Positions 30,121-34,831 of a stretch of 34,831 nt of DNA are shown here, in pieces (the first letter of the stretch is position 1; every line of letters begins with the position of its first letter). The notes under the pieces were generated by a model, which saw nothing but the letters and a program-made list of their open reading frames with translations, ran no database searches and was not told the origin of the DNA. The stretch covers positions 1 to 34,831 of the forward strand of contig DIZB01000023.1 of assembly GCA_002427805.1 (NCBI GenBank), written 5' to 3'. A program made the position numbers and the translations under genes. This DNA comes from Candidatus Saccharibacteria bacterium UBA6039 (GTDB lineage Bacteria; Patescibacteriota; Saccharimonadia; Saccharimonadales; Saccharimonadaceae).

Positions 30121-30198
30121 GTCCAAGAAAGGTATAGGTTGTAACATAGATCTTTCGCGAGATAGTCCGAAGAGCCCCGAAGGACTCAATTCAAACTG

Positions 30199-30263
30199 CT
30201 GCAAATGCAGCGTTATACATTGATACATAGATAGGTGATCAACATACGACGCTACATTTGCAG
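30199..30263. repeat. 15-bp inverted repeat with structured loop
   Basis: CTGCAAATGCAGCGT (30199-30213) and ACGCTACATTTGCAG (30249-30263) pair at 14 of 15 positions. The 35-nt loop contains TTGAT/ATCAA, which extends the structure. Suggests a transcribed RNA element or a protein-binding dyad. Confidence 0.45.
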
Positions 30264-30481
30264 TACGCATAGATACTTGCATTGTAATGATCTGATTTGT
30301 TAATGATCCTCCGCCGCCTCGGGTCCTCACACCTTGGGCAACTGATGTTTACCAATTTACCACAAAATGCCCATAATGTCAATGCTTAGACAATGAAATA
30401 ATGAAAAGCACAAGCGTTTTAAAGAGGCATACACCAGATGTAGCGCCGTTTATTTTGATTCAACACCAAATGAGATACTAT

Positions 30482-30510
30482 TTGACATTAAATGTCAACT
30501 GGCGTATATT
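30482..30510 (+). promoter_or_regulatory. Rightward promoter with overlapping palindromic operator
   Basis: TTGACA (30482-30487), a 17-bp spacer and TATATT (30505-30510) are near consensus. TTGACATT-A-AATGTCAA (30482-30498) is a perfect palindrome covering the -35 box, a classic repressor position. It drives the gene at 30606 with a ~90-nt leader. Confidence 0.65.
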
Positions 30511-30605
30511 TCGTCACTAAGTGTAGTAAGAGGGATGGTCTCTCTTACATTTCGGTTAACAGGCTTGGTTAACAGAAAAATACACAGAGTGGGAAAGGTG
30601 TCACC

Positions 30606-31037
30606 ATGACACGAAATGCAAGGAAGTGCGTCCAGGAATTCCTCGACAGCGATGGCTGGTCCATCAAAGCGAAGAATCTCAACGGCGCAGCAGCTTCGTT
30701 CTCTGAGCAGCAGGATGGCTGCTGTCCGCAGTACGAGGTCTACTCCATGTTCCGCCGCGCCCATCAGGACGGAACGCTCATCGCTGAGAAGGAAGACGGC
30801 ATCGTCGTCCGGTACCGGGCGCTCACGGAGTACGAGCGCGAGCAGGCCGAAGAGCGCCTGCGCATCAAGTCGCTCCACCAGGAGCGAGCACAGAAGACGA
30901 AGACTCTCAAGCCGAGTTCTCCTCGTCTCAATCCTCCGCTCATTCTGCTCGATCCGGATCCGGTACTCGAGCAGGACGACGAGGTCGACGAATACGGTGT
31001 TCCCGTGTGGGAGCCCGAACTCGTCGGTATGTCGTAG
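30606..31037 (+). CDS. Small charged protein of unknown function (island gene)
   Basis: This 143-aa soluble protein has an N-terminal compact region (about 1-70; VQEFLDSDGWSIKAKNLNGAAASFSEQQDGCCPQYEVYSMFRRAHQDG) that could be a small alpha/beta or winged-helix fold, with a vicinal Cys-Cys. A highly charged helix follows (EYEREQAEERLRIKSLHQERAQK, about 75-97), then a Pro-rich acidic tail. I recognise no family. AAAGGTG eight bases before ATG 30606 supports the start. Third-position G+C is high, as in the rest of the island. It is driven by the operator-controlled promoter at 30482 and ends before a structured region and a terminator. Confidence 0.6.
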   Translation: MTRNARKCVQEFLDSDGWSIKAKNLNGAAASFSEQQDGCCPQYEVYSMFRRAHQDGTLIAEKEDGIVVRYRALTEYEREQAEERLRIKSLHQERAQKTKTLKPSSPRLNPPLILLDPDPVLEQDDEVDEYGVPVWEPELVGMS

Positions 31038-31242
31038 CCAACCCGATGGCGACGACGACAGATCAGGAAGACCCGCCTGGGTAACCTGGCGCTCCACAAG
31101 AGCATCAGGTCGTTCCCCCTCATAAAGGGGTTGCAGCGGAAGCAGGTGATGGTCCCGATCTGACCACGACACCTAGGATGGGGCACCGACAGCGCGATGA
31201 TACGCGCCTCGGTGTCCCATCCGGGTCACAAAAATGAGCTAG
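31038..31242 (+). other. Gene-free GC-rich stretch with strong RNA folding potential
   Basis: Visible pairings are CAGATC (31059-31064) with GATCTG (31157-31162), CATCA (31103-31107) with TGATG (31147-31151), CCCCT (31116-31120) with AGGGG (31126-31130), and a 13-14-bp hairpin (GGATGGG...CCCATCC, 31176-31222). Together they suggest a branched RNA of ~180 nt in the 3' region of the upstream transcript. No ORF is supported. Confidence 0.4.
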
Positions 31243-31261
31243 CACCCATGAGGGTGTTTTT
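31243..31261 (+). terminator. Intrinsic terminator
   Basis: CACCC and GGGTG pair around a 4-base loop and are followed by five T, ending the transcript of the 143-aa gene. Confidence 0.7.
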
Positions 31262-31263
31262 AT

Positions 31264-31318
31264 TTGACATTTTTTTTGAACAAGCTTATAAAAGTCGGGT
31301 AAGTGTTTGTCTAGACAA
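31264..31318 (+). promoter_or_regulatory. Promoter and palindrome upstream of the last island gene
   Basis: TTGACA (31264-31269), a 17-bp spacer and TATAAA (31287-31292) form a strong promoter starting near 31299. TTGTCTAGACAA (31307-31318), a perfect 12-bp palindrome, lies just after the start site where a repressor could act. Confidence 0.65.
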
Positions 31319-31382
31319 GAGCTCTGGACAGTCTGCGATAAGTAGGCAATTTACGATTGACAACTAGGGGACGGGAACAATC

Positions 31383-31901
31383 GTGCAAACCAATCATGGT
31401 ATCGTATCGATGAAGTCACGGCGCACAATGGAGGTGATGCAAGCGCGCGAAGAACGAAACACCAAGCGTCGTGAGACGCAAGTTGCCAAATTGGCAGCGA
31501 GAGATGAGGTGCGAATCGGTCGAGCAATCGTCCGGCTCTATGCTTATCTCCACGAGCAGAAGGGGTACACGGTCAAAATCTGGCTCTCGGATGAGTCGCT
31601 GGATCGTTTGAAAGCTGACCACAGCTCGATGTCGTCCGACGAGATCGAGAATGAGCTGAAGGAGATGGTCTACGCTTTCTTCGTGGCCAGTGGAATTGTC
31701 AACGCCAGTCGTCTCAAGGATCCGGCTGAACGTCGAAGGATATGTGAGACGGTATATAGCACGGTGATGAATTCGCATGCGGTCGAACGTACCACAAAGC
31801 GTTCGAAGGTCGAGCTGGAACTATCGACCCAGGTTCAAGCCCAACTCACGCGCGAACAGATGCTCAAGAAGCGTTCGAAGCGCACTGACAAGGCAGCCTG
31901 A
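31383..31901 (+). CDS. Basic helical protein of unknown function (island gene)
   Basis: This is 172 aa if it begins at GTG 31383; ATG 31410 or 31428 are possible alternatives, and no Shine-Dalgarno is decisive. The N-terminus (about 10-55) is a very basic helix (MKSRRTMEVMQAREERNTKRRETQVAKLAARDEVRIGRAIVRLY). The centre holds SLDRLKADHSSMSSDEIENELKEMVYAFFVAS, and the C-terminus is again basic (KKRSKRTDKAA). Nucleic-acid binding is plausible but no named domain is visible. It is the most moderate in G+C of the island genes. A long hairpin and a terminator follow it. Confidence 0.55.
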   Translation: MQTNHGIVSMKSRRTMEVMQAREERNTKRRETQVAKLAARDEVRIGRAIVRLYAYLHEQKGYTVKIWLSDESLDRLKADHSSMSSDEIENELKEMVYAFFVASGIVNASRLKDPAERRRICETVYSTVMNSHAVERTTKRSKVELELSTQVQAQLTREQMLKKRSKRTDKAA

Positions 31902-31920
31902 CCCGTCTCTGTCATCCGAT

Positions 31921-31975
31921 GTGAGGGTGGCCCAAAGTACCAGGTGTAAGAACCGAGGGAAAGGGCCACTCTCAC
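31921..31975 (+). repeat. Long hairpin after the last island gene
   Basis: GTGAGGGTGGCCC (31921-31933) pairs fully with GGGCCACTCTCAC (31963-31975), with one G-U pair, around a 29-nt loop that includes GGTGTAAGAACC. It lies 20 bases after the stop codon, before the intrinsic terminator at 32001, and marks the right edge of the GC-rich segment. Confidence 0.5.
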
Positions 31976-32000
31976 TCGGGAAGCTAACGACCACTTGATA

Positions 32001-32025
32001 CCCCTTCACAGATGAGGGGTTTTTT
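32001..32025 (+). terminator. Intrinsic terminator at the right edge of the island
   Basis: CCCCTTCA pairs with TGAGGGG (one bulge) and is followed by six T. Confidence 0.8.
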
Positions 32026-32039
32026 GATACAATGACGAG

Positions 32040-32206
32040 GCTAAATTAAGTGTTATGGCACTGAAATACGGCTCTCAGAAACGACTAAAAGCAATAGTCG
32101 AAGAACCTTATATGGATCTTTCAGGCCATATAAGGTGCATTTAGTGAGATACAAGTCTCATGTGGATTCTTCGAACCATAGGAGACTTCAACGCTTCGGA
32201 AGTATT
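32040..32206 (+). ncRNA. Candidate branched non-coding RNA upstream of tRNA-Glu
   Basis: An extended -10, TGA-TACAAT (32025-32033), would start a transcript near 32040. It folds into a three-way junction: closing stem TCGAAGAA (32098-32105) with TTCTTCGA (32167-32174), hairpin CCTTATATGG (32106-32115) with CCATATAAGG (32126-32135), and hairpin TGAGA (32145-32149) with TCTCA (32156-32160). A competing hairpin, CGACTA/TAGTCG (32082-32100), overlaps the closing stem. A further ACTTC/GAAGT hairpin follows. No family is recognised. Between here and tRNA-Glu lies only a TATATAA-containing stretch. Confidence 0.45.
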
Positions 32207-32253
32207 CGACAAAATATATAAACACATTTTGATCGACACTTCACTCATCGTCT

Positions 32254-32328
32254 GGTCTCATCGTCTAACGGTTAGGACACCAGGTTTTCATCCTGGCAAT
32301 CGGAGTTCGATTCTCCGTGAGATCACCA
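32254..32328 (+). tRNA. tRNA-Glu (anticodon TTC)
   Basis: Acceptor GGTCTCA/TGAGATC (one G-U), anticodon stem CCAGG/CCTGG with loop TTTTCAT (anticodon TTC, reads GAA), T-arm CGGAG..CTCCG with GTTCGATTC, discriminator A and encoded CCA. It stands alone with a terminator directly behind. Confidence 0.93.
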
Positions 32329-32330
32329 AG

Positions 32331-32362
32331 AAAAACGCCTCAGCATTTGCTGGGGCTTTTTT
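32331..32362 (+). terminator. tRNA-Glu terminator
   Basis: GCCTCAGCA pairs with TGCTGGGGC (one G-U), preceded by five A and followed by six T. Confidence 0.85.
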
Positions 32363-32490
32363 CTTGACTGTTCTCAGCGCTGAATCGAGCTTCGATTGGA
32401 CGTCATCCTATAAATTTTTAGTTTTTGCTGAAAGAAGGACGGACTCTGAAGCGCAGAAGGGTCGAACCTTCCCTCAGGTACACATAAGCT

Positions 32491-32518
32491 TTCACCTCTG
32501 TAGAAAAAGTGGTACAAT
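32491..32518 (+). promoter_or_regulatory. pyk promoter (leaderless arrangement)
   Basis: TGG-TACAAT (extended -10, TACAAT at 32513-32518) lies eight bases before ATG 32527; TTCACC at 32491-32496 is a fair -35 with a 16-bp spacer. No ribosome binding site fits in the gap. Confidence 0.65.
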
Positions 32519-32526
32519 AGCTAACT

Positions 32527-33942
32527 ATGAGTATTATTTTCAAACGAACAAAGATTTTGGCCACACTTGGCCCCCCAACAAGTAACCCTGAGATGATCGA
32601 GCAATTAGCGCTCGCTGGAGTCAACGGCTTCCGTCTTAATTTTAGTCATGGTGACTATGCTGAGCGCGATGACCAAATTACCTGGATTCGTGATGCCAGC
32701 AAAAAGATTGGTAAACCTGTCGCAATCCTTCAAGATCTTCAAGGTCCAAAGATTCGCCTTGGAATGCTAAACGAAAATACACCTGTAAAGACTGGTGATG
32801 AGATCATTCTTGATTATGCCGCCGAGCATAATGGTATGACGTTCCCCGTGCAGTATAACCTTGCAGAAAAGGTGAAGCCGGGCGAGCCAATTTACATCTT
32901 TGACGGAAAAGTTCGTACCAGTGTCATTGAAATTGTATCCGATACTGCCATTAAACTTCGCGTTGAAAACGATGGCACGCTGATGAGCAAAAAGGGTATT
33001 AACCTGCCCGATACTGACTTTGGTGGTGACATCTTGACACCAAAAGACCTTAAGGACATCGAGTACGGCCTCACAAAAGACATTGATTACGTCGCGATTA
33101 GCTTTATTCAGAGTGCTGATGACATTAATAATCTTCGCCAGATCCTGGTTGCAGGTGGGTCACAAGCTCAGATTGTTGCGAAAATTGAAACTAAAGCAGC
33201 CATTAAAGACGGTGTGCTTGAGGACATCGTCAAGGCAAGTGACGGCGTCATGGTTGCTCGTGGTGACCTTGCGGTTGAAGCTGGTGCTGAGATCGTTCCT
33301 ATTGTGCAGCGTCGCATTATTGCGCTGTGTCGCAAACACGGAAAACTGAGCATCGTGGCGACACAAATGATGGCGAGTATGGTTGATAACCCCGAGCCAA
33401 CCCGTGCTGAAGTGAGTGACGTTGCAAATGCCGTCATTCAAGGTGCTGATACGGTGATGTTAAGCGATGAGACGGCAAACGGCAAATATCCACTGCAAAC
33501 TGTCGCAGCTATGAAGAAAGTCATCCTCTATACACAAGATAACGCACCTGTCGCAACGCTTCATGATGAGATCATTAGCCTTAAAAAGCGACAAGACGCT
33601 ATTAGTACAGCGGCGGTATCTTTGGCTGAACAACTCAATGTATCGGCAATTATTGCTGAAACAAAGTCGGGCTCAACAGCTGCAAATATTGCGGCTCACC
33701 GTCCAAACTTACCGATCATCAGCGTGACGAGCGAACTTCGTTCAGCACAACAACTTGCTTTAAGCTATGCTAACCGTAGTTACGTTCGTCCCGATTCAGC
33801 TGAAGCAGGATTTGAGATTGCAACTGAGCTAAAGGCACAAGGATTCTTTGGCGACGAGCCTACAACAGTTATTATCGTCAGTGGCCAACAGCCGGGTATT
33901 ATCGGCACAACGGATACGATCAAAGTTCGCGTCCTTGAATAA
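32527..33942 (+). CDS. pyk: Pyruvate kinase
   Basis: This 471-aa enzyme makes ATP and pyruvate from phosphoenolpyruvate and ADP. Family marks are the N-terminal KRTKILATLGP (6-16), GVNGFRLNFSHG (31-42), LQDLQGPKIRLG (68-79), the signature region VAKIETKAAI (about 218-227; substrate-binding Lys and Glu), MVARGDLAVE (about 240-249) and ATQMMASM (about 279-286). The full C-terminal allosteric domain is present and ends VRVLE. The message should be leaderless. pgk follows 50 bases later on the same strand with its own TAAAAT box, so the two form a lower-glycolysis cluster that yields ATP by substrate-level phosphorylation, the main energy source expected in this lineage. Confidence 0.97.
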   Translation: MSIIFKRTKILATLGPPTSNPEMIEQLALAGVNGFRLNFSHGDYAERDDQITWIRDASKKIGKPVAILQDLQGPKIRLGMLNENTPVKTGDEIILDYAAEHNGMTFPVQYNLAEKVKPGEPIYIFDGKVRTSVIEIVSDTAIKLRVENDGTLMSKKGINLPDTDFGGDILTPKDLKDIEYGLTKDIDYVAISFIQSADDINNLRQILVAGGSQAQIVAKIETKAAIKDGVLEDIVKASDGVMVARGDLAVEAGAEIVPIVQRRIIALCRKHGKLSIVATQMMASMVDNPEPTRAEVSDVANAVIQGADTVMLSDETANGKYPLQTVAAMKKVILYTQDNAPVATLHDEIISLKKRQDAISTAAVSLAEQLNVSAIIAETKSGSTAANIAAHRPNLPIISVTSELRSAQQLALSYANRSYVRPDSAEAGFEIATELKAQGFFGDEPTTVIIVSGQQPGIIGTTDTIKVRVLE

Positions 33943-33964
33943 GGAAAAATAAGCACGAGCATGA

Positions 33965-33970
33965 TAAAAT
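33965..33970 (+). promoter_or_regulatory. -10 box of pgk
   Basis: TAAAAT preceded by TGA gives a possible extended -10, with initiation near 33977, leaving a ~16-nt leader that holds AGGTGG. Confidence 0.45.
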
Positions 33971-33992
33971 AGCCGAGTAATGATAGGTGGGT

Positions 33993-34831
33993 ATGGGCTT
34001 CTTTAAACTGACAATTCGTGATGTGCCACTTGATAATCGTACGGTCTTGGTACGGGCTGATTATAATGTACCGCTTGCTAAAGATGGGTCTATTAGTGAC
34101 GATCTACGCATTCGTGCCAGCTTGCCAACACTTAAGTACTTACTTGATCGAGGCTGTAAGGTGGTCATCATTAGTCACTTGGGCCGTCCTGAAGGTAAAG
34201 ACCTTTCGTTGAGCCTTGAGCCTATCGCCGAACGTCTCGCGACATTACTTGGTCGTGATGTCCGTTTTGTCGATGATTGTATCGGTGACCGTGTCTATCA
34301 ATCTGTTAAACGCGCCCCAGCCGGCAGTATTATTGTGCTTGAAAATCTTCGTTTTTATAAACAAGAAGAGGCGGATAATCACGAATTTGCCAAAAAACTC
34401 GCTAGGAATACGGAAGCCCGCTACTTTGTACAAGATGGCTTTGGGGTCGTGCACCGAGCTCATGCCAGCACACATGCCATAACACTCTATATTCCAAGTG
34501 TTGCTGGGCTCCTGCTTGAACGCGAGTACACAACCATTACCTCTGCTATGGAGGCGCCAAAACGGCCACTCGTGGCAGTCATGGGTGGCGCAAAAGTCAG
34601 CGATAAGATTGCCGTGATTGAGCGGTTTGTCACCGTGGCTGACAACATTATCATTGGTGGAGCAATGGCGAACACGTTTCTTGCCTACAAAGGCTTCAAT
34701 GTAGGTGCCAGTAAAGTCGAAATGGACCAACATGAAGTGCTCGATCGCATTTATGAGGCCGCACGAGCCAAGGTTGGAGAAAATGTTGACGACTTTATTA
34801 TTCTTCCGACCGACCTTGCGGTAGCTCAGGA
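33993..34831 (+). CDS. pgk: Phosphoglycerate kinase, 5' part (runs off the window)
   Basis: The frame from ATG 33993 is open to the window end (279 codons of an expected ~390-400). It makes ATP and 3-phosphoglycerate from 1,3-bisphosphoglycerate. Visible marks are VLVRADYNVPL (about 19-29; usual VRVDFNVP), the SHLGRPEGK loop (about 61-69), IIVLENLRFYKQEE (about 110-123), VVHRAHAST (about 150-158), LLERE and VMGGAKVSDKI (about 194-204). A Shine-Dalgarno-like AGGTGG ends two bases before the ATG, unusually close. The G-to-Q change giving VQDGFG in place of the common NDAFG is a mild oddity. Confidence 0.95.
   Translation, partial: MGFFKLTIRDVPLDNRTVLVRADYNVPLAKDGSISDDLRIRASLPTLKYLLDRGCKVVIISHLGRPEGKDLSLSLEPIAERLATLLGRDVRFVDDCIGDRVYQSVKRAPAGSIIVLENLRFYKQEEADNHEFAKKLARNTEARYFVQDGFGVVHRAHASTHAITLYIPSVAGLLLEREYTTITSAMEAPKRPLVAVMGGAKVSDKIAVIERFVTVADNIIIGGAMANTFLAYKGFNVGASKVEMDQHEVLDRIYEAARAKVGENVDDFIILPTDLAVAQ

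Larger units (their letters stand above)
29993..30605. other. AT-rich control region in the centre of the GC-rich island
   Basis: This ~610-bp region between two divergent gene pairs has no supported ORF. It holds two long inverted repeats (30069-30120 and 30199-30263), a perfect 17-nt operator-like palindrome (30482-30498) and a strong rightward promoter. The contrast with the GC-rich genes on both sides is sharp. It is probably the regulatory hub, or an origin-like region, of the island. Confidence 0.45.
27934..31980. mobile_element. GC-rich genomic island (probable transferred segment)
   Basis: By eye the coding parts are near 60 percent G+C, clearly above the ~45 percent of neighbouring genes, with G or C in most third codon positions. 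It holds four genes I cannot assign (two leftward, two rightward from an AT-rich central control region), GC-rich hairpins, and no housekeeping gene. tRNA-Glu lies about 270 bp beyond the right edge. No integrase, transposase or direct repeat is seen, so its boundaries are compositional only. Confidence 0.5.

Noticed and set aside
31103..31151. A bacterial SRP RNA apical domain (CAGGTC ... GGAAGCAG)
   Set aside because: The two motifs are present but are separated by ~30 bases in place of a short GGAA-closed stem, so the strictly conserved domain IV geometry is not met.
32055..32144. A 29-codon ORF (MALKYGSQKR...) within the branched RNA candidate
   Set aside because: No ribosome binding site, length expected by chance, and the codons coincide with stems that explain the sequence better.
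34245..34733. Minus-strand ORF of 162 aa opposite pgk
   Set aside because: It is the shadow of the phosphoglycerate kinase frame, which has clear family motifs.
1..34831. CRISPR array
   Set aside because: No regularly spaced short direct repeats with unique spacers and no cas genes were seen. The tRNA-end repeats and the 28-nt motif are too widely and irregularly spaced.

Overview
The window looks like part of a chromosome from the Candidate Phyla Radiation, most likely Candidatus Saccharibacteria (TM7). I infer this from small, densely packed genes, from several type IV prepilins beside a minimal peptidoglycan gene set (murA, murB), from an XRE helix-turn-helix fused to MurA, from one-carbon genes (glyA, folD) and lower glycolysis (pyk, pgk), and from many genes that appear to be expressed as leaderless mRNAs. 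TGA works as a normal stop codon, which argues against the recoded SR1/Gracilibacteria lineages. No rRNA or other phylogenetic marker is present, so the assignment is provisional.

Layout. 1-4.7 kb: single genes for a nucleotidyltransferase-fold protein, a DUF218 protein plus amidase pair, a secreted DUF348/G5/3D wall protein and an EEP phosphoesterase. They are punctuated by five copies of an unnamed ~28-nt motif placed after stop codons. 4.7-11 kb: a DUF1801 protein, a PF06541 membrane protein, an MMPL transporter, convergent XRE-MurA, then glyA. 11-15.8 kb: a minus-strand pilin block. It holds one major-pilin-like gene, a three-gene prepilin run that includes a 714-aa pilin carrying a fibronectin III domain and phage-tail-fibre-like repeats, and murB upstream. 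15.9-17.1 kb: yggT, a HAD hydrolase and divergent tRNA-Arg and tRNA-Lys genes.

17.09-20.05 kb: an accessory locus. The 3' end of tRNA-Lys plus its terminator occurs three times, and the three copies bracket two different Fic genes. Each Fic gene is preceded by a copy or remnant of the same small gene, whose 5' end lies inside the repeat. Each Fic promoter carries inverted-repeat operators, and imperfect 28-nt inverted repeats flank the whole locus. A plasmid-type replication-relaxation-like protein follows. No integrase is visible.

21-27.7 kb: a MarR/DHA2 efflux pair, a DUF5684 membrane protein, folD, a lone receiver domain divergent from a GAF histidine kinase, a small membrane protein, and a secreted DUF11 surface protein with an LPHTG sorting signal. 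27.9-32.0 kb: a sharply GC-rich island with four unrecognised genes (two membrane-anchored Pro/Thr/Ala-rich proteins and two small basic or charged proteins), GC-rich hairpins and several large inverted repeats. 32.0-34.8 kb: a possible structured RNA, tRNA-Glu, pyk and the start of pgk.

How the parts fit. The pilins, the LPHTG surface protein, the amidase and 3D wall proteins and the transporters suit an epibiont that binds and remodels surfaces. The two foreign-looking blocks (the Fic/tRNA-Lys locus and the GC-rich island) are the most likely places for undescribed biology.
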